64,000 nt of DNA from Streptomyces sp. NBC_00259 (GCF_036181745.1 NZ_CP108080.1:3749501-3813500); one strand, 5' to 3'; positions 8,107-16,023 are shown, numbered from the stretch's first letter. Program-made: numbers and translations. Notes: a model not told the origin generated them from the letters alone.

Positions 8107-9451
8107 GGTCAGCCCCTTCCTGGATGTCAGCTGACGCTGAAGCGGCGAGCCATTCCTCGGCGCGGCCGAGGCCCGTTCCGGCGAAGGTCCAGTGCGCGAG
8201 GACGAGGGTGGGGTCATCGTCGGCCGGTTCGGTCGGCACAGGGTGCGAGTCACCGTGCGCGATGGCGGCTTGGAGGCGTCGCCATTCGGCTCGGGCGGTG
8301 CGTAGGGCGCCGAGGGTGGTGGAGTAGCGGCGGGTTTTGGTGGAGAAGTGGCCGCGGAAGCCGAGCATGTGGGCCCAGGCGCGCAGGCGGAGGTCTTCCA
8401 GGTCTTTGCGAGCGCCGAGGGTCCAGGCGGTGCGGATGAGCCGGCGGGCGTGTTCGGGGATGGACTTGCGGCCGAGTTCGGCGAGGAACCGGAGGGGGCG
8501 GTCGAGGGTGCCGGTCGCTGTTTCGGCGCCCTTGGTGGCGTACTTGGCGATGTAGGCGGCGACGGCGCGTTCGGTCAGTTCGGCGGGGCCGTCGAAGTCG
8601 GCGGAGCGGATGGGCCGGATGTCGAGCTGGGTGCCGAAGGCGAACGTGTGGGCACGGCCGTCGACCACAGGGCCGGGGACGTCGGCGGCTTTGGCGGCTG
8701 CGCGGATCGCGTCGGTGAGGAGTTCGGCGCTGCCCCAGGCCGGGGGCGGGGTGTCGCCGCCTTCGGGGCCGTCGAGGCGGATGACGGCGTGGAAGTGGAT
8801 GGCGCCGCGGCGCTGGTATTCGGCGACTTTGGCGAAGGAGACGCGGGCGTGTTCCTTGAAGTCGCGTTGGGTGAGTCCGGCGCGCTTGGCGACTTCGCGG
8901 CGCAGGTAGATGGAGAAGCGGGCCCAGATCTTGGAGGCGTGCGCGTTCCAGAGGACGGCTGCTTCGTAGTCGTACGTTTCGGGGTGGAGCGGGGTGCCGA
9001 GTTCGGGTGCGTCGTCGGGGTGTGGGGTGCCGCAGCGGCAGTGGCCGCGGGTGGGTCGGTTGTGGACGGGGCCGAAGCTGGGGGCGGTGAAGGTGGCGAA
9101 GACCCGGGGGTGGGTGGCGACGCGTTCGGGGGTGCCTTTGCCGCCGCGGAGGCCTGCGGTGATGAGTTGGTAGGTGTCGCGGCGGTAGGTCTCTGCGCAG
9201 GCCGGGCAGCGGGTGGTGCGGCGGTTGTTGCAGCGGACGAGGAGGTTCCCGGCGGGCAGGTCGGCCGCGGTCAGGTGGTGCAGGATTTCGCCGGTGCCGG
9301 TGTGGACGTCGGTGCGGTGGCCGTCGAGGCGGATGGGTGTGGTGCAGCCGCCCAGGCCCCGAAGTTGGCGCATGAGGCCGGGCATGGTGCCGAGTGAGGC
9401 GAGGAAGGCGAGGTCACGCACGGGAGGCGGCGCGGTCGTGGTCGTGGTCAA
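8099..9451 (-). CDS. RepSA-type rolling-circle replication initiator
   Basis: A 450-residue replication initiator of the pSAM2 RepSA kind, acting on the excised circular form. It has N-terminal cysteine pairs (CNNRRTTRCPAC and CRCG), an HUH metal-binding motif in AIHFHAVIRLDG near the middle, and a downstream AAYIAKYATKG motif with candidate nicking tyrosines. An RCR initiator implies that the AICE replicates after excision before conjugal transfer. The start is the ATG with repeated ACC/ACG codons (MTTTTTAPPP), preceded by GAGGAC. It overlaps the zinc-ribbon gene. Confidence 0.9.
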   Translation of the reverse strand: MTTTTTAPPPVRDLAFLASLGTMPGLMRQLRGLGGCTTPIRLDGHRTDVHTGTGEILHHLTAADLPAGNLLVRCNNRRTTRCPACAETYRRDTYQLITAGLRGGKGTPERVATHPRVFATFTAPSFGPVHNRPTRGHCRCGTPHPDDAPELGTPLHPETYDYEAAVLWNAHASKIWARFSIYLRREVAKRAGLTQRDFKEHARVSFAKVAEYQRRGAIHFHAVIRLDGPEGGDTPPPAWGSAELLTDAIRAAAKAADVPGPVVDGRAHTFAFGTQLDIRPIRSADFDGPAELTERAVAAYIAKYATKGAETATGTLDRPLRFLAELGRKSIPEHARRLIRTAWTLGARKDLEDLRLRAWAHMLGFRGHFSTKTRRYSTTLGALRTARAEWRRLQAAIAHGDSHPVPTEPADDDPTLVLAHWTFAGTGLGRAEEWLAASASADIQEGADHV

Positions 9452-9533
9452 GGCAGAGTCCTCCTTTCAGAGGAAGCAGAGCGGGGCCGGGGCACCGGCC
9501 GGGGGGAACGGCGGCTGGTGCCCCGGCGGGTGG

Positions 9534-9722
9534 TCAGCGGTGGGGGCAGGTGTTGCGGTGGTCGATCCAGGCGGCGACCAGGTCGCGGACGTTGTCGTCG
9601 CCCTTGGCCCGTGCAGTGGCACCGCAGCAGCAGGCGTAGGAGCCGGTAGCGGGGACGTCCCGGGCGGGTTTGGCGACGTGGACGCCGGGGCGGTCGGCGG
9701 TGGGCGCGAGGTCGGCGGCCAT
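9534..9722 (-). CDS. Small Cys-containing AICE protein
   Basis: A 62-residue protein, MAADLAPTADRPGVHVAK, with a C-terminal CCCGATARAKGDDNVRDLVAAWIDHRNTCP segment combining Cys and His residues, compatible with a small zinc-binding fold. It lies 5 bp downstream of the next small zinc-finger gene on the same strand. Such tiny proteins are frequent between spdD and repSA in Streptomyces elements. No function is known to me. Confidence 0.7.
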   Translation of the reverse strand: MAADLAPTADRPGVHVAKPARDVPATGSYACCCGATARAKGDDNVRDLVAAWIDHRNTCPHR

Positions 9723-9727
9723 GGCCG

Positions 9728-9922
9728 TCAGCGGGCGATTACGGCGGCGTCGGGCAGCTGGCGCAGGGGCGGGATGGTGCCGGTGCCCTGGCAGGTGCGG
9801 CAGTGGGCGGTGATGGTGCGGCGCTGGCCGCCTCGGTCGCGGCCGCCGAGGGTGACGGCGGCGGAGGCGAAGCCGTCGCAGGAGGGGCAGACGCGGGCCG
9901 GGGCATGGTTGTGCTGGGGCAT
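9728..9922 (-). CDS. Small DnaJ-type zinc-finger protein
   Basis: A 64-residue protein with two CxxCxGxx motifs, CPSCDGFA and CRTCQGTG, separated by about 24 residues, the arrangement of a single DnaJ-like zinc module. It lies in the leftward transfer/replication operon between spdD and rep. A second gene of the same type (11783-11968) sits upstream, so this element carries several related miniature zinc-finger proteins. Role unknown; protein or nucleic-acid binding is a guess. Confidence 0.75.
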   Translation of the reverse strand: MPQHNHAPARVCPSCDGFASAAVTLGGRDRGGQRRTITAHCRTCQGTGTIPPLRQLPDAAVIAR

Positions 9923-10015
9923 GATGGTGGGTCCTTCCGGTTGATGAGATCGGGTAGGGGCTGGGCCGTCCGGGCGGCGGAGACTTGGCGGTTTCAGGGC
10001 CGCCCGGAGGGCCGG

Positions 10016-10381
10016 TCAGCGATGGCGCGGGTTGCCGTTGAGCAGGGAGCGCAGGACGACGGCGCAGACGGCGACCGAGGCCGCGGTGATGGCGACGGCG
10101 AGCAGCATGGAGACCAGGACCGCGCCGACCACGAGGACGACCGCGGCACCGCCGCCGATCGCGACGAGGAGACCGGTCGGGCTGAGCCGGACCGCAGGCG
10201 CCGAGGAAGCAGCCGGGGCCGGAACCACGGCGGGGGCCGGCGTGGTGTGCTGGCAGGCACACGCGGCGGACGACTGCTCGACGACCGCGGCCGGGGCCGG
10301 GTGGAGGGCGAGCGGGGTGACGATGCCGGTCGGGGTCGGCATGGTCGGGGTCGGCATGGTCGGGATGCGGGGTCGGAGCAT
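10016..10381 (-). CDS. SpdD-like plasmid spread protein
   Basis: A 121-residue protein with a Pro/Thr/Ala-rich N-terminal half (TPTMPTPTGIVTPLALHPAP) and a C-terminal double hydrophobic stretch (LVAIGGGAAVVLVVGAVLVSMLLAVAI and a following helix). This is the layout of the SpdD/Spd membrane proteins of Streptomyces conjugative elements, which help spread transferred DNA through the recipient mycelium. It is in the tra operon with SpdB and TraB. Family assignment is from pattern. Confidence 0.8.
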   Translation of the reverse strand: MLRPRIPTMPTPTMPTPTGIVTPLALHPAPAAVVEQSSAACACQHTTPAPAVVPAPAASSAPAVRLSPTGLLVAIGGGAAVVLVVGAVLVSMLLAVAITAASVAVCAVVLRSLLNGNPRHR

Positions 10382-10405
10382 TGTGGATCTCCCTTCTGGA
10401 TTGGG

Positions 10406-10600
10406 TTACTTGGTGGTGCCGTTGACGGCGTCGACGCCGGTGCGGGTGCCGGACTCGATGGCCGGGGCCAGGAAGGTGTCGGCGAGGAGGAAGCCGCCGA
10501 GGAGGAGCACGACGATCAGCCACGTCGGCGGGCGCATGAGCTTGATCCCGAAGTAGCCGAAGATGGCGACCAGGACGATCAGCGGAAGTTCGACGTTCAC
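10406..10600 (-). CDS. Small membrane protein of the transfer operon
   Basis: A 64-residue hydrophobic protein with two helices (residues about 6-22 and 27-45: LIVLVAIFGYFGIKLM and WLIVVLLLGGFLLADTFLA). It lies 24 bp upstream of spdD and downstream of the mobile-element transfer protein gene. Two-helix peptides at this position are usual in pSAM2/SLP1-type spd clusters and are presumed to act in intramycelial spread. The precise spd name cannot be assigned. Confidence 0.75.
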   Translation of the reverse strand: MNVELPLIVLVAIFGYFGIKLMRPPTWLIVVLLLGGFLLADTFLAPAIESGTRTGVDAVNGTTK

Positions 10601-10619
10601 GGCAGTAGCTCCCTGGTGG

Positions 10620-10811
10620 TCAGTTGGCGCGGCAGCGGTGGGTGCGGGCGGCGAGCTGGGCGGCGGACTGGCTGGAGTAGTCGGCGGACCAGCCGCAGTC
10701 GTCCCGGGAGCAGACGGCGGCGTGCTTGGTGCGGCCGTTCCGGTCGCGGTGGGTGGCGATCTGCACGGGGCCGATCCGCATCACGGAGTGGAAGAAGTCA
10801 CGGGCAGGCAT
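10620..10811 (-). CDS. Mobile element transfer protein (small, Cys/His)
   Basis: A 63-residue protein beginning MPARDFFHSVMRIGPVQIATHRDRNGR and carrying CSRDDCGWSAD plus a C-terminal THRC, a probable single zinc knuckle. The family is a hallmark of Streptomyces AICE spd clusters and is commonly labelled mobile element transfer protein. It starts 5 bp after the next upstream gene's stop and is in the spd operon. Confidence 0.8.
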   Translation of the reverse strand: MPARDFFHSVMRIGPVQIATHRDRNGRTKHAAVCSRDDCGWSADYSSQSAAQLAARTHRCRAN

Positions 10812-10816
10812 GGAGA

Positions 10817-10999
10817 TCAGCTCTCCGATCGCAGGCTGAGTCCGGGGAACTCGGCGAGGATGCGGGCGGCGTCGGCCGGGTCGGTGACACGATTTGCAGC
10901 TTCTTCGGCGAGTAGCCGGGCCAGAGTCGTGCGACCGGAGTCGGCCATTTCGCGGGCTGCTGACAGGTATTCGTCTCGTGTCGGTTCGTGTCCGGGCAT
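10817..10999 (-). CDS. Small helical AICE protein
   Basis: A 60-residue acidic, helix-rich protein (MPGHEPTRDEYLSAAREMADSGRTTLARLLAEEAANR) with no cysteines and no membrane segment. Located between spdB and the mobile-element transfer protein gene, with spacing of only 5 and 15 bp. I do not recognise the family; its tight packing in the operon supports expression. Confidence 0.65.
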   Translation of the reverse strand: MPGHEPTRDEYLSAAREMADSGRTTLARLLAEEAANRVTDPADAARILAEFPGLSLRSES

Positions 11000-11014
11000 G
11001 GATAGTCCGTCCTT

Positions 11015-11710
11015 TCAGGCGAGGTGGGCGGCGAGCTGGTCAGCCATCGGGCCGGGCAGGCCGAGGCGTTCGCGCAGGGTGTTGGCATCGATCGGAGTGC
11101 CGGTCGCCGAGCGGTGTGCGTCGGCGAGCTTGCGGGCGTGGTCGACGAGCGCCGGAGGCACATCGGCAGGGGGCGGAGCGGCGGGCAGGGCCGGAACCGG
11201 CTCCGCAGCCTCGACCGCATCCGGGGCAGGGTTCGGGGCGGGCGCCGATTCGGCCGGCACAGCCACCGGCTCGACGACCGGCAGCGGCTCAGCCTCGACA
11301 GCCTCAACGGCACTGTCAGCAGCAGCAGCGGCCGGGGCGGTGGGTGAGTGGACGAGCAGGGTGCCGCCGAGGAAGGCGAGCGCGGGCCACCCGGCGACCA
11401 GGATGCGCAGCCAGTCCGGGACGTTGCTCAGGTCGAGCAGACCAGCGGTTGCGACGTTGGCGCCGAGCGAGGCAGCCAGGGCGACGGCGAACCAGGTCCA
11501 CGCAGCACCGGCCGACTCGCCCTGTGCACGGAGGATCCGCAGGCGCCGCCAGGCAGCGACGAGCAGCAGATCCACGGAGACGGGGTAGGCCCACGCCTTC
11601 CAGCCGTCCTGTCCGGCAGCGGCAGCGAGGTCGTGCAGGTGGGCGAAGGACAGCGCCCCGGCGATCACGGCTTGCACGAGCACGGCATCCAAGCGGACCT
11701 TGCGGGTCAT
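11015..11710 (-). CDS. spdB: SpdB-like DUF2637 membrane protein
   Basis: A 231-residue integral membrane protein of the Streptomyces spread/transfer type. Hydrophobic helices occur at residues about 8-30, 40-56, 68-90 and 100-122 (SFAHLHDLAAAAGQDGWKAWAYPVSVDLLLVAAWRR is read here as the loop with the family's conserved PVSVDLLL). An Ala/Pro/Glu-rich linker and a short C-terminal helical domain (DANTLRERLGLPGPMADQLAAHLA) resembling an HTH follow. DUF2637/SpdB proteins sit in the mycelial membrane and act with TraB to distribute incoming DNA past septa. It lies downstream of traB and upstream of the small spd genes. Confidence 0.85.
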   Translation of the reverse strand: MTRKVRLDAVLVQAVIAGALSFAHLHDLAAAAGQDGWKAWAYPVSVDLLLVAAWRRLRILRAQGESAGAAWTWFAVALAASLGANVATAGLLDLSNVPDWLRILVAGWPALAFLGGTLLVHSPTAPAAAAADSAVEAVEAEPLPVVEPVAVPAESAPAPNPAPDAVEAAEPVPALPAAPPPADVPPALVDHARKLADAHRSATGTPIDANTLRERLGLPGPMADQLAAHLA

Positions 11711-11782
11711 GTCTTCACCTCCTTGAGGAGTTGGGCTGGGGCCGGGCGGGGAGTCGAGTCCGGCCGCCCGGTCCCGGCGGGG

Positions 11783-11968
11783 TCAGTCGGTCGGGGTGCC
11801 GGTGCCGAAGCAGGTCAGGCAGAGTGCGGCCTGCCGGTCGGCGGTCTCCCTGGGCTTGCGGGCGGAGCCGACCCGGACGGTTACGGCGGTCTCGCCGGTG
11901 CCCTTGCAGTCCGGGCACTTCTTCGCCCGGGGCTTGCGGGCGGTGGTGGTGGTCTTGCGTGTGGTCAT
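11783..11968 (-). CDS. Small basic zinc-finger protein
   Basis: A 61-residue protein with a very basic Thr/Lys/Arg N-terminus and two CxxC motifs, CPDCKGTGE and CLTCFGTG, a DnaJ-like pair resembling the gene at 9728-9922. The lysine/arginine-rich start suggests nucleic-acid contact. It is the first gene after traB in the operon. Role unknown. Confidence 0.75.
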   Translation of the reverse strand: MTTRKTTTTARKPRAKKCPDCKGTGETAVTVRVGSARKPRETADRQAALCLTCFGTGTPTD

Positions 11969-12053
11969 GGGTGGTGCCTCCTGCCGGTTTCGGGCATGGG
12001 CGGGGTAGGGACTTGGCGCGTAGCGGTCGCGCCGACCGGGATGGAGGTGCGGG

Positions 12054-13421
12054 TCAGGCTGTGGCGGGCTTGGTTGCCGCTGCCGGGGCCGGGAGTTTGA
12101 CCGGGGCGAGGTCTGGCAGCACCGGGCGGAAGGGCTCCAGGCCCTCCAGTACGGGGGTGCGGTGGGCGTTGGCGGTGCAGGCGTTCACGGCTTGGCGCAT
12201 CGTGGTGAACGGTGTGCGGATGCGGACCCAGCCGCCCGTGGAGTCACCGGCCACGGCCATGCCGGGGCGCTCGACGGGGATCTGTGTCGTGGCCAGCACG
12301 GCGTCAGGGGAGATGTCGCCGAAGGCCATCTTGGCGGAGGCTTCATCGTTGACCCGGTGCGAGATGCGGCCGGTGAGCTGGGCGCGGAGCATGGTGATCC
12401 CGTCGCCGAGTTCGGCACCGAAGCGCTGCCCGCAGACCTCGACGTAGATCCCTGCGGCGCGGCCGAGCTGGACGAGGCGGACCAGGGCGGTGATGATCCG
12501 CTCGCGGCGCTTCTTCTCCGCGGTGTTGGAGAACAGCGCCAGCTCGGCGACCTCATCGACGAGGAGGACCACAGGCACCGGTCGCAGATGCTCGGGCAGG
12601 CCCCAGATGTCAGCGGTGATCTCCGCGTCCGGGGTGTCCGCGCTGATCCGCTGCTCGCGCCGGATCACCTGATAGGTGTCGGCCATCCGCTCAACGAGGG
12701 CTTCGAGCAGATCGGCCGCGTCGTCGGGGTTGTCGGCCAGCGCGGAGAACCGGCGGGCCAGCGGGGCGAGTTCAACGCCTTGCTTGCAGTCGATCCCGAC
12801 CAGGGCGACGTGCTGTGTGGCGAGTTCCTTGACCAAGCGGCGCTGGTAGACAGACTTCCCCGACTTCGTCGCGCCGAGGTCCAGCGAGTGCGGCACCTCC
12901 TGATAGTCGCGGTAGTGGACCTCTCCGTCTTCCCGCAACGCGACCGGGATCCGAAGCCCCTCACGCTCGACCTTCGCAGGCATCTGCACCCGCTGGAGCA
13001 CGTCGTACCCGGTCATGCGCAGCTCGACCACACCCGACTTGATCTCACGGGAGGTGACGCCGTGCATGGAGAACGAGTGCCGCAGCCGGTCCGTGGAGGC
13101 CGCGAAGTCGAACGCGTCCTGACCAGGACGCAGCTTCACGCGCAGCATCAGCCCGGTACGGGTCGGCCGGATCCGCAGGATGCGCGGAGGACGGGACTCA
13201 GGCGCCGGACGATTGGCCAGGCGGGCCAGAGTGAGCCGGAACCGGGACGGCGGAACGGTCAACCCGCACGCGTCCATGACCGAGGCGTACCGCACGACCA
13301 CCCGCACCAGCGCGAGACTGATGCCGATGCTCAGCCAGTACCAGGCCGGGCGCAGCCGCCGCAGCACCAAAGCTGCGGCGACCACCACCAGGGCTAAGAC
13401 GAGGAACGTGTTCGTCGACAT
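12054..13421 (-). CDS. traB: TraB-type FtsK/SpoIIIE DNA translocase
   Basis: The single ATPase that moves double-stranded plasmid DNA between mycelia in Streptomyces conjugation. The 455-residue protein has N-terminal hydrophobic segments (residues about 5-40), a Walker A in LGATKSGKSVYQRRL near residue 195 and a Walker B in VVLLVDEVAEL near residue 290. A sensor-like VCGQRFGAE and a C-terminal winged-helix region (VRIRTPFTTMRQAVNAC) follow; this is where TraB recognises clt repeats. It starts 5 bp after the SCO3933-family gene, which is closest to the regulated promoter. Confidence 0.92.
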   Translation of the reverse strand: MSTNTFLVLALVVVAAALVLRRLRPAWYWLSIGISLALVRVVVRYASVMDACGLTVPPSRFRLTLARLANRPAPESRPPRILRIRPTRTGLMLRVKLRPGQDAFDFAASTDRLRHSFSMHGVTSREIKSGVVELRMTGYDVLQRVQMPAKVEREGLRIPVALREDGEVHYRDYQEVPHSLDLGATKSGKSVYQRRLVKELATQHVALVGIDCKQGVELAPLARRFSALADNPDDAADLLEALVERMADTYQVIRREQRISADTPDAEITADIWGLPEHLRPVPVVLLVDEVAELALFSNTAEKKRRERIITALVRLVQLGRAAGIYVEVCGQRFGAELGDGITMLRAQLTGRISHRVNDEASAKMAFGDISPDAVLATTQIPVERPGMAVAGDSTGGWVRIRTPFTTMRQAVNACTANAHRTPVLEGLEPFRPVLPDLAPVKLPAPAAATKPATA

Positions 13422-13426
13422 TCCGC

Positions 13427-13765
13427 TCAGCCCTTCGCGGACGGAGCGACCAGCGCAACCGCGCGGAACGCGATCCCGAACCGCTTCTCACCGTTGAACG
13501 TGTTCTCCCAGTCCCGAGCCTTGAGGCCGACGACCTTGATCGGCATACCGAGCGTGATCCCCTCCGGGACACCGGTCTCCGGAACCGACACGGTGTAGAG
13601 GTTCGCCTCACCCTCATCAGCAATGGTGAGACCGACCGTCATCATCTTCGCCTTGGTCTCCCGGTCCACGGCGATCTCACCGGTCTCCTTGTTGATGACC
13701 TTGTGCTTCGGCTCGACAGCGACGAAGACGACAGCGGTCGAGGTGTCGATCTTGAACGATGACAT
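13427..13765 (-). CDS. SCO3933-family AICE regulatory protein
   Basis: A 112-residue beta-rich protein (MSSFKIDTSTAVVFVAVEPKHKVINKETGEIAVDRETKAKMMTV) of the family named for S. coelicolor SCO3933, which is found immediately before traB in AICEs. The VxPxHKVxNxxTGExxxDRETK segment is typical. The ATG at 13765 is preceded by GGGAGCTTCC; a longer in-frame start (13924) would run over the two operator palindromes and is rejected. It heads the leftward transfer operon and would be under the control of those operators. Confidence 0.85.
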   Translation of the reverse strand: MSSFKIDTSTAVVFVAVEPKHKVINKETGEIAVDRETKAKMMTVGLTIADEGEANLYTVSVPETGVPEGITLGMPIKVVGLKARDWENTFNGEKRFGIAFRAVALVAPSAKG

Positions 13766-13878
13766 GATGGAAGCTCCCTGATAGGGGCGAGAAGCGGCGG
13801 CTTGCTTGGCGGTAGGGCGCCGCTTCTGCGTTGGCTTGTGGGAGTCCTGCGACAGCACCGCAGGACCTTCGCGTTCCA

Positions 13879-13894
13879 ACTGGTGCGCACCAGT
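13879..13894. promoter_or_regulatory. Palindromic operator 1
   Basis: A perfect 16-bp palindrome, ACTGGTGCGCACCAGT. Its inner 14 bp recur at 13904-13917, with centres 24 bp apart, i.e. on roughly the same face of the helix after a little over two turns. The GT...AC core fits GntR-family operators, so the GntR-Nudix protein is the likely binder. Confidence 0.75.
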
Positions 13895-13903
13895 AGATTG
13901 CAT

Positions 13904-13917
13904 CTGGTGCGCACCAG
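13904..13917. promoter_or_regulatory. Palindromic operator 2
   Basis: CTGGTGCGCACCAG, the second copy of the palindrome, about 140 bp upstream of the SCO3933-family start. Paired operators in front of the transfer operon match the pSAM2 arrangement, in which KorSA represses pra through paired boxes. Confidence 0.75.
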
Positions 13918-14027
13918 TTGTCAAGCGTTGCCGCCGTCCGGCTTTCTCAACTCGCCTTCCTGCGACGCTTCTAGAGAACCGCGTAGCTCAACCACCCGGT
14001 AGCCAACACAGGTTCACTGCGGTTCCG

Positions 14028-14050
14028 TTAACCCCTCCTGTTAACCCCTG
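14028..14050 (+). promoter_or_regulatory. GTTAACCCCT direct repeat
   Basis: Two copies of GTTAACCCCT with 13-bp spacing, about 65 bp upstream of the HTH-TPR regulator start. They are placed to act as promoter-overlapping binding sites for that regulator or an activator. Function inferred from position only. Confidence 0.45.
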
Positions 14051-14114
14051 CGGACCTGCGCTGATGTGAGGCATGCTGGTCTGGAGCTGTCAACGGCATG
14101 CGAGGGCGGTACAG

Positions 14115-15248
14115 GTGCTCAACCGGCTGCGAGAGGTGAGGAACGCGCGCGAGTGGTCGCAAGCGCGGCTCATCCACGAGATCGAGAAGTACGCGCGGAG
14201 GCATACGCTCGACGTTGGCTCGACCGCCAGCCTGCGCGTCTACGTCTCGGAGTGGGAGAACGGCAAGCGCTCCATCAGCGAGCGCTACGCGCAGATCCTG
14301 CGGCCAGTCTTGGGCGTCACCGATGAGGAGCTATTCGGCCGGCACGCTCCTACCGCACCACCCCCGGCCGTCGGCGGCTACGACGAGCTGATCAGCCGCA
14401 TCGACTCGGCTCGCAGCGTGAGTCACACCATGGTGAAGACCTTCATGGACCAGACCGAGCTACTGCGCACCGTCGACCGCCAGATGGGCGCGGCATCCCT
14501 TGTCGACCAGATGACGGGGCACCTGACGACGCTGGAGGACGCGCTCACCTTCGCTGTGCTTCCTGAGACTCGCCGCCCTGTTGCTCTCGCGCTGGCCGGA
14601 GCCGCCACCCTCGCCGCGTGGCAGGCCCTCGATGCCGGGGGAGTCGAAAGAGCTTGGCGGCACTATGAGTTAGGCAAGCGCGCCGCGCAGGAGGCTGACG
14701 AGCCGATGTATCTCGCGCATGCCACAGCCGAGCAGGCGTATGTGCTCAACGACGCCGGGCGGCCGGAGATGGCGGTTCAGCTCGTACGGGAGGCTCAGCG
14801 CTTGGGTGGCAGTCAGATATCACCGCGGTTGCAGGCATGGCTGTACGCGGCCGAAGCGGAACTCTGCGCCAAGGCCGGGATGGCGGGCGACTGCCGCCAC
14901 GCCATCGAGAAGGCCGACGCCGCCCTGCCAGCGGGCACCGAAGCACGCGATCCCGACATGCTGAGCATCTTCCTCAACGGCGGGCACCTCGCACGCTGGC
15001 GCGGAAACGCACTCGCTCTGTTGGGCGACGACGATGCCCTTGGCAGCCTGTACACCGCGCTCGATGAGGCCGACCCGACGTTCGTCCGTGCCACATCAGG
15101 TCTGCGGTGCGACCTCGCCCAGGCGCACGTTGCGCGCGAGGAGTACGCCCAAGCCCAGGAGCACTTGCAGCAGGCACGCCTGTTGGCCAACCGCACGGGA
15201 TCTGTCCGCTATCGGAGGCGCGTGGAGCAGCTCATGCAGAGGCTGTAG
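14115..15248 (+). CDS. XRE-type HTH regulator with TPR repeats
   Basis: A 377-residue transcription factor with an N-terminal Cro/C1-type HTH (VLNRLREVRNAREWSQARLIHEIE, then VYVSEWENGKRSISERYAQIL), followed by a long helical region. TPR-like pairs (RAWRHYELGKRAAQEA, AHATAEQAYVLNDAGRPEMAVQLV, QAHVAREEYAQAQEHLQQARLLA) extend to the C-terminus. Such regulators often respond to a peptide or protein partner. The GTG at 14115 puts the HTH at residue 1; an ATG at 14073 adds 14 residues and has a poorly spaced ribosome site. It is transcribed divergently from the transfer operon and overlaps the GntR-Nudix gene tail-to-tail by 17 bp. Confidence 0.85.
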   Translation: MLNRLREVRNAREWSQARLIHEIEKYARRHTLDVGSTASLRVYVSEWENGKRSISERYAQILRPVLGVTDEELFGRHAPTAPPPAVGGYDELISRIDSARSVSHTMVKTFMDQTELLRTVDRQMGAASLVDQMTGHLTTLEDALTFAVLPETRRPVALALAGAATLAAWQALDAGGVERAWRHYELGKRAAQEADEPMYLAHATAEQAYVLNDAGRPEMAVQLVREAQRLGGSQISPRLQAWLYAAEAELCAKAGMAGDCRHAIEKADAALPAGTEARDPDMLSIFLNGGHLARWRGNALALLGDDDALGSLYTALDEADPTFVRATSGLRCDLAQAHVAREEYAQAQEHLQQARLLANRTGSVRYRRRVEQLMQRL

Positions 15249-16023
15249 GAACTCCCTGCCCATGCGAGGCCAGGAGGTGGAGCAGCGCTACGAGGGTGCC
15301 AGAGCCCATCAATTCACCCCGAGCCATCAGGCCGGGGATGTCCGAGAGTGGCACCCATGCGATGTGCCCCGCTTCCTCGATGTCGGTGGGGTCGCTAACG
15401 TGCTGGGCACCCTTGCCGACGAAGATCTCGTGTGGCGAATCGACCATGCCGATCATGGGTTGGTAAGTGACGACGTGATCGAGGGAGTCAGGGCGCCAGC
15501 CAGTCTCTTCCTCGACTTCGCGCAGCGCCGTTGCGTGCGGGTCTTCGCCCTCATCGACGATGCCGCCGGGAAGCTCCCAGCCCCACTTGTTGGGGACAAA
15601 GCGGTAGCGCCAGAGCATCAGCACGCGGTCGTGATCATCGAGCACAGCCGAGATCGCGACGTGGTGAAGCCGCACAACGTGGTGCTCGAATCGCTCAACG
15701 CCCGGCGGCTCGACATCGACTAGTGCGAGCTTCACCCAGCGGTTGTCGTAGACCGTGCGCTCACCGTGGATCCGCCAGGGCTCCAGGTCGCTTGGCGCCT
15801 TGGTAGTCACCTCGCGCGACGGGACGCGGTAGGAACTGCGTCCGTGGACCTCAATCACCTTCTCGGCCACAAGCTTCGCCAGGACGCGGCGAAGTTGAGT
15901 CCGACCAATGTCGAGGTCGTCCACCAGGGTGCGCTCCGATGGCAGCTTGGAGCCAGGCGCCAGCTCCCCAGACGCGATCCACTCTCGGACCGTCCGGTAG
16001 ACCCTCGCGGACTTCGTTTCCAT
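15232..16023 (-). CDS. GntR-Nudix fusion regulator (KorSA-Pif-like)
   Basis: A 263-residue two-domain protein. Residues about 1-75 are a GntR winged helix (VREWIASGELAPGSKLPSERTLVDDLDIGRTQLRRVLAKLV, then EVHGRSSYRVPS). Residues about 95-250 are a Nudix hydrolase domain with a complete Nudix box, G-x5-E-x7-R-E-V-x-E-E-x-G-W, in GGIVDEGEDPHATALREVEE and the bases that follow. In pSAM2, KorSA (GntR repressor of transfer) and Pif (Nudix protein giving immunity to incoming copies) are separate proteins. Here both appear in one chain. It is probably the repressor acting at the 13879/13904 palindromes. The hydrolase substrate is unknown, though all catalytic residues are present. Confidence 0.88.
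   Translation of the reverse strand: METKSARVYRTVREWIASGELAPGSKLPSERTLVDDLDIGRTQLRRVLAKLVAEKVIEVHGRSSYRVPSREVTTKAPSDLEPWRIHGERTVYDNRWVKLALVDVEPPGVERFEHHVVRLHHVAISAVLDDHDRVLMLWRYRFVPNKWGWELPGGIVDEGEDPHATALREVEEETGWRPDSLDHVVTYQPMIGMVDSPHEIFVGKGAQHVSDPTDIEEAGHIAWVPLSDIPGLMARGELMGSGTLVALLHLLASHGQGVPTASA

Larger units (their letters stand above)
13766..14114. other. Divergent control region of the AICE
   Basis: The 349-bp gap between the leftward transfer operon and the rightward HTH regulator. It holds two palindromic operators at 13879 and 13904 and, closer to the regulator, two GTTAACCCCT direct repeats at 14028 and 14041. This is evidently the switch region of the element, with separate sites for each side. 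Confidence 0.7.

Noticed and set aside
8348..9397. 349-residue Gly/Ala/Val-rich plus-strand protein opposite rep
   Set aside because: Composition is that of an antisense frame of a GC-rich gene; RepSA motifs with HUH are on the minus strand.
12162..13397. 411-residue plus-strand frame opposite traB
   Set aside because: No domain pattern; the opposite strand has Walker A and B motifs in the correct order.
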